Below, piece after piece: positions 54,904 to 62,874 of a DNA stretch of 64,000 nucleotides. The notes under the pieces were generated by a model, which was not told where the DNA came from, searched no databases, and saw only the letters and a program-made list of their open reading frames with translations. The position numbers and the translations under genes are program-made. This stretch comes from G963662675 sp963676845 (GTDB lineage Bacteria; Bacteroidota; Bacteroidia; Bacteroidales; Prolixibacteraceae). The stretch covers positions 62,001 through 126,000 of the forward strand of contig CAXXKK010000011.1 of assembly GCA_963676845.2 (NCBI GenBank), in the 5' to 3' direction. Positions within the stretch are counted from its first letter, which is position 1. Each line of letters starts with the position of its first letter.

Positions 54904-55399
54904 TTTTAAAAATTATTTAGGATTAATGATTTTAACTACAGCGCAATTACAAAGAAAAAAAATTTAATCAAAAAAACAATTTGCCTAATAGAATATATTT
55001 CAAAATACATAATATGCATTTAACAATGAATGTTTTTTGAACATTATACTTTTGTACGATATAAATCAAGATTAACCACAACGGGATTTTACATCAGCAC
55101 AAAACATCACCCTGTGAAATATGATGATTAGAAATTTGCCAGGAAAGAGAAAAGCAATGATAATATTGGAATAAATTAATCCTCAATAGTTAATAAAGAA
55201 ATGTTTATCTAAATTCACTCTGTATTGATAAATAATTATGTACAATCCTTGGATTTATCTGTTCATGTTTTTATATTGAACAAAATATTGTTTAAAATAA
55301 ACCGCCGGCTGGTCATCAACCAATCCGATTTTGAAGCCCGGGAAGGAAGAGGAGGCCGGCGGAGCTTTGAGCAATTTATAATTTTTAATTCATATAACT
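54904..55399. other. Divergent intergenic region with a GC-rich hairpin
   Basis: About 500 bp, very AT-rich except for 55302-55362. There CCGCCGGC (55302-55309) and GCCGGCGG (55355-55362) can pair over 8 bp around a 45-nt loop, ending 38 bp before the ATG at 55400. TACTTTTG near 55049 fits the -7 box and would give a leader of about 340 nt containing the hairpin. It may be a structured 5' leader of the 55400 gene. A small ORF across it has no supported identity. Confidence 0.5.
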
Positions 55400-56086
55400 A
55401 TGAGTTATTTAGAAGACTTTGAATTATGGCAGGAAGCCATTGAAAATCTCCCGCTTGAAAATGTTAAACTACCGAATCAGCCTATTGATGATTTTGTAGC
55501 CAGTACCGAAACCCTGGCTGTTGAAGCTGCCAAAGACCGGGATGCTCTTGTTGGTGCAGGTATGGATGGAACACTAATTGATGAGTTAGTATCACTTAGT
55601 GGTGCTTTACGCCACTGCCAGGCGTTGTGGATGAGTGAATACCGTGCCCGCCAGGAAGCTCAAAAGGAGTGGCAGGAGCAGTCTCCGGGAGCCTATGATT
55701 TGCGTGATGAGATGTTACACCATTTTGCTTTTGCCTACCGTGAAAATGACGACCTTATGAGTAAAGTTTCCCGTATACGCGAAGGTGCAAGCAATGCTGA
55801 TATGGTTCAGGATTTAATAGAACTGGCTGTACTGGGCGAAAAAAATCCAGATGAACTTACCGCCATTAATTTTGAGGTAAGTAAACTTCAGGAGGCAAGG
55901 GAATTATCTCATTCAATGGCAGAACTGCTGGCTGCGAACAATGGTGTAGCGGGAGATAGTAGTGCCAATAAGTTACTTCGGGATAAAGCATTTACTTTGC
56001 TGTTTGAGAAAGCCCGTATGATCAGGGAATACGGACAATATGTCTTTTGGAAAGATGAAGACCGAAGAAAACGGTATTATGCATAA
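55400..56086 (+). CDS. Uncharacterised all-alpha protein
   Basis: 228 residues, predicted almost wholly helical, acidic (many Glu/Asp), no signal peptide or membrane segment. Recognisable blocks are LEDFELWQEAIENLPLE, GALRHCQALWMSEYRARQEA, DLRDEMLHHFAFAYR and YVFWKDEDRRKRYYA. I recall similar unannotated proteins in other Bacteroidota but no assigned function. It is preceded by a GC-rich hairpin and followed 45 bp later by periodic repeat array 3, which may make it a functional partner of the array; this is inference. There is no terminator other than the array itself. Confidence 0.65.
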   Translation: MSYLEDFELWQEAIENLPLENVKLPNQPIDDFVASTETLAVEAAKDRDALVGAGMDGTLIDELVSLSGALRHCQALWMSEYRARQEAQKEWQEQSPGAYDLRDEMLHHFAFAYRENDDLMSKVSRIREGASNADMVQDLIELAVLGEKNPDELTAINFEVSKLQEARELSHSMAELLAANNGVAGDSSANKLLRDKAFTLLFEKARMIREYGQYVFWKDEDRRKRYYA

Positions 56087-56130
56087 ATTCTAAAAACCTT
56101 GATTTTATTAGTCCCCGGGCAGGTTTTACT

Positions 56131-56330
56131 CTCCACGGGGGCTTTTCACCTTCCCCAACCACTTTTTTCTTGCTCACAATGAAAAATGACCCTCCACAAC
56201 GTAATTTTTCTCCGCCACAATGGAAATTGGCCTTCCCCAATCGGATTTCTCGTGTCCACAACGAGAAATGCCCCGTTCCTAAGCAGTTTTTCGCAGTTAA
56301 TAGCCATCACTCACCCGTCCCTAAACAATT
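56131..56330. repeat. Periodic repeat array 3: degenerate units every 20-21 bp
   Basis: TCC(C/A)CAA-like cores have their AA at 56157, 56178, 56198, 56219, 56239, 56260, 56281 and 56323 (steps 21, 20, 21, 20, 21, 21, 42). Between cores, T-rich arms (CTTTTTTC, ATTTTTC, ATTTCTCG) alternate with A-rich arms (GAAAAATG, GGAAATT, CGAGAAAT) that are near reverse complements, e.g. ATTTCTCG (56245-56252) and CGAGAAAT (56262-56269). Arms can therefore pair with either neighbour, leaving cores in loops. The unit consensus differs from arrays 1 and 2, but the architecture is the same. Confidence 0.7.
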
Positions 56331-56506
56331 TCCCGGATCCAATTACAGGTTTGGCACTTTCTGATTGACCTTCCCTAAAATAGCTTGACAGATTTATACT
56401 TATTTTCTAGTATTCCAGAAGCAGTAGATAGTTGCCTCTGGAATACAAACCTAGTTAAAATTTATTACTAAGATCTGTTTCATTTTAATTCCTTATCCCT
56501 AAAGTA

Positions 56507-56544
56507 AAGTTTCTGTTTTGTGCTTAAGCACAAAACAGAAACTT
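56507..56544. terminator. 38-bp perfect palindrome in the IS 3' tail (copy 2)
   Basis: Identical to 7950-7987; here it lies between orfB and array 3 and would insulate the IS from transcription through the 55400 gene. Confidence 0.7.
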
Positions 56545-56553
56545 ACGCAGCTC

Positions 56554-57504
56554 TTATTGCTGATTTTCTATACTTATTTGAACGATGTCCCTAAAATTCA
56601 TTACACTGTTCTGTTTTGAACCTACTTTGTGAGACAATGTGTATTCTTTCTTTTTCCAATGCTTTCGTAGCTTTCCGGTACGCTTATGTGCCTGGGCTGG
56701 AGTAAGCATATCACAACTTCTGTGTGGGCGTTGATTATTATATTTATCAATGGCAATTTTAACTGCTTCATGGGCAACATTGTAATCTTCAAAGGTTTGG
56801 TGCAAATCATATTCATCTTTCAATATGCCGTTTACCCGTTCTGCAATTGCGTTCTCGTAAGGATCGCCTTTCTCTGTCATCGATATCAGGATATTGCTCC
56901 CTTTCAGGTAATTTACATAGTCATAGCAACAATATTGTATCCCCCGGTCTGAATGATGGATCAATTTCTTGCTTGTGTCTTCAGTCTCAACTGCCATTCT
57001 CAGTGCATTTAATGCTCCGGTGCTGGTCAAATCGTACCATAAGCACCAACCAACAACCTTTCTTGAATACGCATCGGTTATCAGCGATAAATAAGAAAAC
57101 CCATATTTTGTGCGGATATAAGTTATGTCGCTTACCCAGAGTTTTCCCGGGAAACTTAAATCAAGATCTCTGACAATATTGGGGTACTTCTTGAATAAAT
57201 GCTTGGAGTTGGTCGTCTTTGCTTTTCGTTTGCTCCTGCGTACTTGCAAACCATGCTCGCTCAATAAAACCGAAAACTTGTCCCGCCCCATCTTAATACC
57301 ATGTTCTGATAAAAAAGGCTGCATCAACCCATGAAGCTTTTCACTGCCCATTTTTGGGTGGTCTTTTCTAAGTTTCTTTACTTCCTGTAATATCAGAACC
57401 TCTGCTAATTGTGTCTTTGATTCCCGTTTTTTAGTGTCGTACCATGCCTGGCGGCTATAACCAAACAGCTCACAGCTATCCTTTTTACTTATTGAAGGAT
57501 ACAT
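56554..57504 (-). CDS. IS3-family transposase OrfB, copy 2
   Basis: 316 residues, identical in sequence to the OrfB at 6990-7940. The rve core with WVSDITYI, HHSDRGIQYCC and ENAIAERVNGILKDEY is intact. It is expressed from OrfA by -1 frameshifting at 57537-57543. Confidence 0.95.
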   Translation of the reverse strand: MYPSISKKDSCELFGYSRQAWYDTKKRESKTQLAEVLILQEVKKLRKDHPKMGSEKLHGLMQPFLSEHGIKMGRDKFSVLLSEHGLQVRRSKRKAKTTNSKHLFKKYPNIVRDLDLSFPGKLWVSDITYIRTKYGFSYLSLITDAYSRKVVGWCLWYDLTSTGALNALRMAVETEDTSKKLIHHSDRGIQYCCYDYVNYLKGSNILISMTEKGDPYENAIAERVNGILKDEYDLHQTFEDYNVAHEAVKIAIDKYNNQRPHRSCDMLTPAQAHKRTGKLRKHWKKKEYTLSHKVGSKQNSVMNFRDIVQISIENQQ

Positions 57505-57518
57505 GTGTGCCAGTAATA

Positions 57519-57929
57519 TTACTGCTTGGCACCAGGCTTTTTTCTGATAGGGATTTTAAATTCTGTTTCGGCTACATCAATAAGGGTATTGAGAGCAATG
57601 TTTTTCATCCGGGCTTTTTCCAGCTGTTTTTCCAACTCCTTGATGCGCTTTTCAAGCTCTTTATTATCTGACCTTTCTTTCGAACTCATGAAACACAAAG
57701 ATACGTGCAATTCATCGGAATACCTCTCTTGCCAACGTTTTAAAATGTCTGTATAGTGTTTCCTACTCAACTTAAAACGATCCCGGATCTCTTGAATTGA
57801 CATATGACCCCCATCGATTTGGCTAACAACCCAACGGCGAAAACTTACTTCGTACTTGTTGTAATCAACAGGATAATCTTTAAATCCATCCATGTGATCG
57901 GTCAACATGCTTTCTTTATGATTCTTCAT
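57519..57929 (-). CDS. IS3-family transposase OrfA, copy 2
   Basis: 136 residues, identical to 6565-6975, with helix-turn-helix and C-terminal leucine-rich coiled coil. The slippery heptamer and downstream stem-loop are conserved. Confidence 0.9.
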   Translation of the reverse strand: MKNHKESMLTDHMDGFKDYPVDYNKYEVSFRRWVVSQIDGGHMSIQEIRDRFKLSRKHYTDILKRWQERYSDELHVSLCFMSSKERSDNKELEKRIKELEKQLEKARMKNIALNTLIDVAETEFKIPIRKKPGAKQ

Positions 57930-58151
57930 TTTTCTTGACTTTTTGCGTCAAGTTATTTCAGGGTAAGACAGATACCGAAAGAACAATAGTGTCACTACCT
58001 TTTCAGAAGAAAAAACATTTTACATTGCATGCATGAGTTGTTCTGAGTTAAATGTTCTAGATTTATACAGGTTTTATCTCCCCAAATATATAATGGCCAG
58101 ACCTGTTTGTGGAGTAGCTATTTCACCAAGAAACCATAAAAAAAGAATAAG

Positions 58152-59156
58152 ATGACAAACCCGTTCCTTACAGAAGTAAAAATAGACAAAGCTAAATGGG
58201 AAATCACCTATAAAAATAAAGTGGTGCTAATGGGTTCTTGCTTTGTAGAAAACATTGGAGGGAAATTAAACGAGTTAAAGTTTGATGTTGACTTAAATCC
58301 GTTTGGAATTATTTATAACCCTATGTCGGTTTCAAAAAGTCTAAGCCTATTGATGTCTGATAAATCTTATTCAGAAGATGATTTATTTGAACATAAAGGA
58401 GTATGGGGAAGCCTTGATCATCACAGTCGATTTTCGTCACTGTCAAAAAAAGAAACCTTATCAAAAATAAATACTCAACTAGATCAGTCCGGAGAGAATC
58501 TTAAAACAGCTGATTTTTTGATGATTACATTTGGAACATCGTGGGTTTACAGTCACAAAAAGACAGATCAGATTGTTTCGAATTGCCACAAGTTCCCGGC
58601 TGGAGTTTTTAATCGTTTTAGATTGACCGTTGACGAGATTGTAAATGAATACGAAATAGTATTACAGAAGCTTTGGAATACTAACCCGGAGATTAAAGTT
58701 CTTTTCACGGTTAGCCCGATACGCCATTGGAAAGATGGTGCGAATGGGAATCAACTAAGCAAAGCAACACTTCTACTTGCTGTTGACCAACTTGTGAATG
58801 AGTTTAAGGATAAATGCGCTTATTTCCCTTCTTATGAAATTGTAATGGATGAATTGAGGGATTATCGTTTTTATGCTGAGGATATGATTCATTTAAGCTC
58901 CGTTGCCGTTGATTATATCTGGAATAAATTCAGTCAGGTAATGATTGCTGAAGAGAGCCTAAAGCTATCGTCTGATATTCAAAAAATCAGGAAAGCAATG
59001 GATCATCGTCCTTTTAACCCGGCATCAGAAGAATACCGAAAGTTTATAAACAAAAACATGGAGCTGATTTCCAATTTAGAAAAGAATTATCCTCATATCA
59101 AAATGGATAAGGAGAAAGAATATTTCACAAATGCATTGTCGAAATTTAGCAACTGA
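58152..59156 (+). CDS. GSCFA-domain protein
   Basis: 334 residues. The N-terminal motif VVLMGSCFVENIGGKL (about 25-40) defines the GSCFA family, followed by FGIIYNPMSVSKSL, LMITFGTSWVY and SPIRHWKDGANGNQLSKATLLLAVDQL, and an Asp/His pair in the C-terminal part (YAEDMIHLSSVAVDYIW). The arrangement, with an N-terminal GS[C] nucleophile and D..H near the end, resembles SGNH hydrolases or acyltransferases acting on glycans. The substrate is unknown. No signal peptide. It sits alone, 179 bp from IS copy 2. Confidence 0.88.
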   Translation: MTNPFLTEVKIDKAKWEITYKNKVVLMGSCFVENIGGKLNELKFDVDLNPFGIIYNPMSVSKSLSLLMSDKSYSEDDLFEHKGVWGSLDHHSRFSSLSKKETLSKINTQLDQSGENLKTADFLMITFGTSWVYSHKKTDQIVSNCHKFPAGVFNRFRLTVDEIVNEYEIVLQKLWNTNPEIKVLFTVSPIRHWKDGANGNQLSKATLLLAVDQLVNEFKDKCAYFPSYEIVMDELRDYRFYAEDMIHLSSVAVDYIWNKFSQVMIAEESLKLSSDIQKIRKAMDHRPFNPASEEYRKFINKNMELISNLEKNYPHIKMDKEKEYFTNALSKFSN

Positions 59157-59282
59157 GATTTTTTTCAATTAAGGATTACCCTGTGATTTCAGGCACGATA
59201 ATAAAAAAAGATTAGTTGAACATTCAGGAGGATTCTTATTCTTAGAATAAAATTTTTCAAATTATTGAAATAGTAGTTTTTT

Positions 59283-59590
59283 GTCTTTCCAGACAGGATT
59301 TCATTTTTCTCCTTAAATGAGAAAAACAAAACAAAAAGAATCAAGTCAAAGTCATCCTTCAACCCACGTCTTGATTTTTTCTTTCTGGCACACAACCCTG
59401 AATCCCCGCAAAAAATCATTCCCGCCAACGCCGGCCCGGACTACTTTGACTGGGCAACCTTGCATTTCACCTAAGGGTGAAGTTGGGGACTTTATAAATC
59501 TAAACTTTTGCTATTTCCCAATATTATTGGCTTTTCAGGTTCATTTTTAAATTCTTGAACCCATTAAAGTTTCTACGAGGATCGGCCTAC
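59283..59590 (+). repeat. Dispersed repeat, about 300 bp, copy 2
   Basis: Reverse-complement match of 42286-42583, with near-identical core (GTCTTTCCAGAC to CTATTTCC) and a looser tail to CGAGGATCGG. It lies immediately upstream of the IS110-type region. Confidence 0.8.
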
Positions 59591-59613
59591 TTTTTATCTA
59601 GCCCTGATTCAAA

Positions 59614-59682
59614 ACAAAACCTTAGAGATAAGGAGAAGTTCCGAGTATGCGAGGAAATCACTCCTTTGAACTTAGGTTTTGT
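59614..59682. repeat. Inverted repeat upstream of the IS110-family transposase
   Basis: ACAAAACCTTAG (59614-59625) pairs with CTTAGGTTTTGT (59671-59682) with one mismatch, and AAGGAG / CTCCTT inside adds six more pairs. It looks like a REP-type palindrome, the sort of site IS110 elements often target. Confidence 0.6.
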
Positions 59683-59929
59683 GAAGAAGAAGGGTGCAGA
59701 TAAAAATAAGCCTTAACTTTTTTCCTGGTTTTTGTGTCAAGTTTTCACATTAAAAAATGCTATATCCCAAAGAAACAGTTTTCGTAAGCAAGCCTCAGTA
59801 GTTCTTTGCAGCAAAGACCCGATTTTTGTCTGGTGCGCAATTGCCCGTTGTCAAGTCTGGTTCCAGCTGTTTTTGACTATATCATTGGTGACACTATGTG
59901 ATCCCGCTTAAGAGAGTAATTTTATCCTA

Positions 59930-61297
59930 ATGGCTGGGCAAAGAGCTTTAACAAAAATTAAAGTAATGGAAAAGAGAACATTAAAGTTATTAAATCCTGA
60001 TGCAGCAGGGATTGATGTCGCTAGTGAGGTTCATTATGTCGCTGTCCCGGCTGACAGGTGCGAGCAACCTGTTCGTTCATTTGGTAGTTTTACTGATGAT
60101 ATTCATGATTTGGCAAAATGGTTACTCAAGTGTAAAATTACCACCGTTGCGATGGAGTCTACAGGTATATATTGGATTCAGCTTTTCCTTATTCTTGAGG
60201 AATATGACATTGAAGTTTTTCTGGTCAATGCCCGCCACATAAAGAATGTAAGTGGACGAAAGTCGGATGTACTTGATTGCCAATGGATACAGGAACTGCA
60301 TTCTTTTGGACTGCTAAATGCTAGTTTTCAGCCAGACAATATTACAAGGCAATTGAGAACATATTTAAGGCACCGAAAGTCATTGACTGAAAGTTATTCT
60401 CAGCAAATACTGCATATGCAGAAAGCTTTTGAACAAATGAATATCAAATTACACAATGTCCTTGCTGATATTTGTGGTAAATCAGGACAGGCAATAATAA
60501 ATGCAATACTCAAAGGAGAACGTGACCCTGAAAAATTGATCGTTCATGTAGACCCTAAAGTAAAAGCGTCTAGAGAAGATTTAATAAAATCATTAAAAGG
60601 TATCTGGAGAGAAGAACATCTATTTGAACTAAGACAAGCCTACGAATTATATCTTATTTTCAAGGGTAAGATCTTAGATTGTGATATTCAAATAGAGAAG
60701 ACTTTGCAAAGGATTGAAAATGAAAGCAAAAAAAGCGACAATGCAACCAAATTGAAGCGCAAGGTATACAGTAAGAACCGACTCAACTTTAATGGATCTC
60801 AATATTTATATAATATTCTTGGGATAGATATAACAAAAATTTTTGGTATTAGTGAGCTAACAGCCATCGAAATAATCTCAGAGACTGGTATCAATATGAG
60901 CCGGTGGAAAACAAAAAAGCATTTTACCTCATGGCTTAATTTGGCACCTAATAACCGCATTTCTGGGGGTAAGCTGTTAAAACCTAAGAGGAGTAAAAAG
61001 AAGAACAAAGCTGGACAGTCTTTTCTAATGGCAGCATTTGCATTACAGCGGAGCGACCATTGGCTTGGTCAGTACTACAGACGCATGAAAGCTAAAAACG
61101 GCCCACAAATTGCGACAAAAGCAACTGCACGAAAACTTGCTATAATATTTTATGAGATGGTGAAAAATAGAAAAGAATTTAACCCATTAACAGCTGAATC
61201 ATATTTTAAAACTTACAATAAAAATAGAATTCAATATATTGAAAAACAGGCATCTTTATATGGGTATAAGCTATCTCCTGTGAGTGATGTTTCTTAA
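59930..61297 (+). CDS. IS110-family transposase (DEDD RuvC-like, serine C-terminal domain)
   Basis: 455 residues; a second ATG at 59966 (MEKRTLKLLNPDAAGID) may be the true start. N-terminal DEDD domain: AAGIDVASEVHYVAV holds the first Asp, TTVAMESTGIYW the Glu, and GRKSDVLDCQWIQEL the last Asp pair. A long helical region follows, then the Transposase_20 domain (SELTAIEIISETGINMSRW, HFTSWLNLAPNNRISGGKL, KNKAGQSFLMAAFAL) with the conserved serine. The ORF is intact. It catalyses RNA-guided insertion in this family, directed by a bridge RNA probably in the upstream leader. No terminal inverted repeats or ends could be defined. Confidence 0.9.
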   Translation: MAGQRALTKIKVMEKRTLKLLNPDAAGIDVASEVHYVAVPADRCEQPVRSFGSFTDDIHDLAKWLLKCKITTVAMESTGIYWIQLFLILEEYDIEVFLVNARHIKNVSGRKSDVLDCQWIQELHSFGLLNASFQPDNITRQLRTYLRHRKSLTESYSQQILHMQKAFEQMNIKLHNVLADICGKSGQAIINAILKGERDPEKLIVHVDPKVKASREDLIKSLKGIWREEHLFELRQAYELYLIFKGKILDCDIQIEKTLQRIENESKKSDNATKLKRKVYSKNRLNFNGSQYLYNILGIDITKIFGISELTAIEIISETGINMSRWKTKKHFTSWLNLAPNNRISGGKLLKPKRSKKKNKAGQSFLMAAFALQRSDHWLGQYYRRMKAKNGPQIATKATARKLAIIFYEMVKNRKEFNPLTAESYFKTYNKNRIQYIEKQASLYGYKLSPVSDVS

Positions 61298-61425
61298 GAG
61301 ACAAAAATCAGGTCCGCCGGAAGGGCAAAAGTTTCAATATGTAATTTAATTCAAAATTAAATCCACCACAATTATGAACTGATCAGTTCCAAATCGTTGT
61401 TCTTTAATGCGTTTAATTTAAATGA

Positions 61426-61467
61426 AAAAAGTAGAATACATTCAAAAATAACTGTATCCTACTTTTT
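61426..61467 (-). terminator. Terminator of the sufBCD operon
   Basis: Arms AAAAAGTAG + ATACA and TGTAT + CTACTTTTT form a 14-bp stem with a single A/C mismatch and a 12-nt loop; the minus strand continues T-rich. It is about 40 bp after the sufD stop. Confidence 0.75.
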
Positions 61468-61505
61468 CAATATTTTATTAGCTCTCTCTAAAGAAAGGCT
61501 TCATT

Positions 61506-62873
61506 TTACATGCTTACATTGCATGAATGACAACGGGCTAATTCACCCCGAAGCCTTTTGTCAACCAAATCATCAATGCGATCACGCAACGGTTCTACAC
61601 GTATTTCCTGAATTACTTCGTGAGCAAAGGCATTCATCAGCATCAGGCGGGCATCAACTTCGTTAATACCACGAGATCTTAAATAGAATAAAGCCTCTTC
61701 ATCAATCTGACCAACAGTTGCTCCATGGCTACATTTTACATCGTCAGCATCGATAATTAACTGTGGTTTTGTATTCATCTTTGCGGCATCAGAAAGCAAC
61801 ACATTATTATTGCGCTGGAAAGCGCTTGTTTTTTGTGCATCACGAACCACGTGAATCTTTCCTGTAAAACCCCCAACAGAATCTTCATCCAGTACATTTT
61901 TATACAACTGGGTGCTTAAACAGTTTGGTTTATTGTGAACGATATTTGTGAAATTATCAACATGTTGTTTTTTGTCTGTAAACGACAATCCCAACACTTT
62001 TGCTTCAGCATATTCTCCATCCAGCATAACTTTCAGGTTGTTTCGGATTAGCCCACCATGCAAGGTAGCGATACCCGTTAGCAGGTTCGAATTATCTTTC
62101 TGCTTAGCAAAAAACGAATTTATAGTGCTGGCCTCATTACTCTGGCTTTGTATAGCATAAACATCTACCACCGAGTCTCTTTCGAGAAAAACTTCAGTAA
62201 CAGTATTCGCCAAAAAGTCACAAGCACTAAGCGTATGATCACAGAACAACACTTTAGCCTGACTATTTTTCCCGGCAACAAATAAATTTCGTTGGGTTGA
62301 ATAAATTGGATCTTCAGACCGCAAAAGGTTTATAACCTGAATAGGCTTTTCGATCACCACATTATCAGGCACATAAAGGAAAAAACCATCTTTTGCAAGA
62401 GCTGTATTCAATGCCACCAGTGGGTCATCGGACAAAGCTGCCTGACGGTTTAAATAAGGTTCAACCAATTCCGGTTTCTCCTTCGCAATTTCGGCTAAAC
62501 TTCCATAAATAACACCTTCCGGCAAATCGAGTATTTCCTGATTGCGGGCATAATACCAGCCATTTATTAATAAGATTGTAGATGCATCCATCTGTGGAAC
62601 ATTGCAACGAAATATCTCATTTAAGTTTACATCTACCTTTTCGTACTGAAAAATGTGCCTGTATTCTTTATCAAAAGTCCTTTCCAGGTTGGTATACTTG
62701 TAATCTTCATTTTTGAAGCCGGGAACCCCAACCTTTTCAAATCGGCTTATTGCCACATCTCGCATCCGGTTAAACAACTCCGAAGAGCCATCCTCCAAGG
62801 CTGCTTTATTGGCATGATAAAGCGATATATATTTTTCACTTACCTGTGATTTATTTAATACGGTTTGAGTCAT
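61506..62873 (-). CDS. sufD: Fe-S cluster assembly protein SufD
   Basis: 455 residues from the ATG at 62871-62873; a longer frame to 62930 would overlap sufC by about 56 bp. The SufBD core is recognisable: IYGSLAEI, LVALNTALAKDGFFLYVP, the conserved HVVRDAQKTSAFQRNNNVLLSDAAKMNTKPQL strip (quoted in pieces HVVRDAQKTSAF and LLSDAAKMNTKPQL), then DDVKCSHGATVGQIDEEALFYLRSRG with the functional histidine. It forms the SufBC2D scaffold. It starts 1 bp after the sufC stop. sufS, often next in such operons, is instead at 8471. Confidence 0.95.
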   Translation of the reverse strand: MTQTVLNKSQVSEKYISLYHANKAALEDGSSELFNRMRDVAISRFEKVGVPGFKNEDYKYTNLERTFDKEYRHIFQYEKVDVNLNEIFRCNVPQMDASTILLINGWYYARNQEILDLPEGVIYGSLAEIAKEKPELVEPYLNRQAALSDDPLVALNTALAKDGFFLYVPDNVVIEKPIQVINLLRSEDPIYSTQRNLFVAGKNSQAKVLFCDHTLSACDFLANTVTEVFLERDSVVDVYAIQSQSNEASTINSFFAKQKDNSNLLTGIATLHGGLIRNNLKVMLDGEYAEAKVLGLSFTDKKQHVDNFTNIVHNKPNCLSTQLYKNVLDEDSVGGFTGKIHVVRDAQKTSAFQRNNNVLLSDAAKMNTKPQLIIDADDVKCSHGATVGQIDEEALFYLRSRGINEVDARLMLMNAFAHEVIQEIRVEPLRDRIDDLVDKRLRGELARCHSCNVSM

Positions 62874-62874
62874 A

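Larger units (their letters stand above)
56366..57970 (-). mobile_element. IS3-family insertion sequence, copy 2 (complete, 1605 bp, inverted)
   Basis: Same length, ends and encoded proteins as 6524-8128, in opposite orientation. Flanked by GAT (56363-56365) and GAT (57971-57973), a 3-bp target duplication different from the CCC of copy 1. Each copy therefore inserted independently and has not recombined with the other since. Its orfB-proximal end abuts repeat array 3, as copy 1 abuts array 1. Confidence 0.93.
59157..59929. other. Non-coding region before the IS110-family transposase
   Basis: About 770 bp. It holds the dispersed repeat (59283-59590), a long inverted repeat (59614-59682) and about 240 bp of leader with several short hairpins such as TCTTT-GCAGC-AAAGA (about 59787-59801) and GTCAA...TTGAC (about 59851-59878). 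In IS110 elements the guide bridge RNA is encoded in such a left-end leader, so 59690-59929 is a candidate; boundaries could not be set. Confidence 0.45.

Noticed and set aside
55225..55422. 65-codon ORF upstream of the all-alpha protein gene.
   Set aside because: It spans the GC-rich hairpin and overlaps the next start; no family resemblance, composition typical of chance ORFs.
6524..57970. Inversion of the 48-kb segment between the two inverted IS copies.
   Set aside because: Each copy has its own matching target duplication (CCC and GAT); recombination between them would have mixed the flanks.
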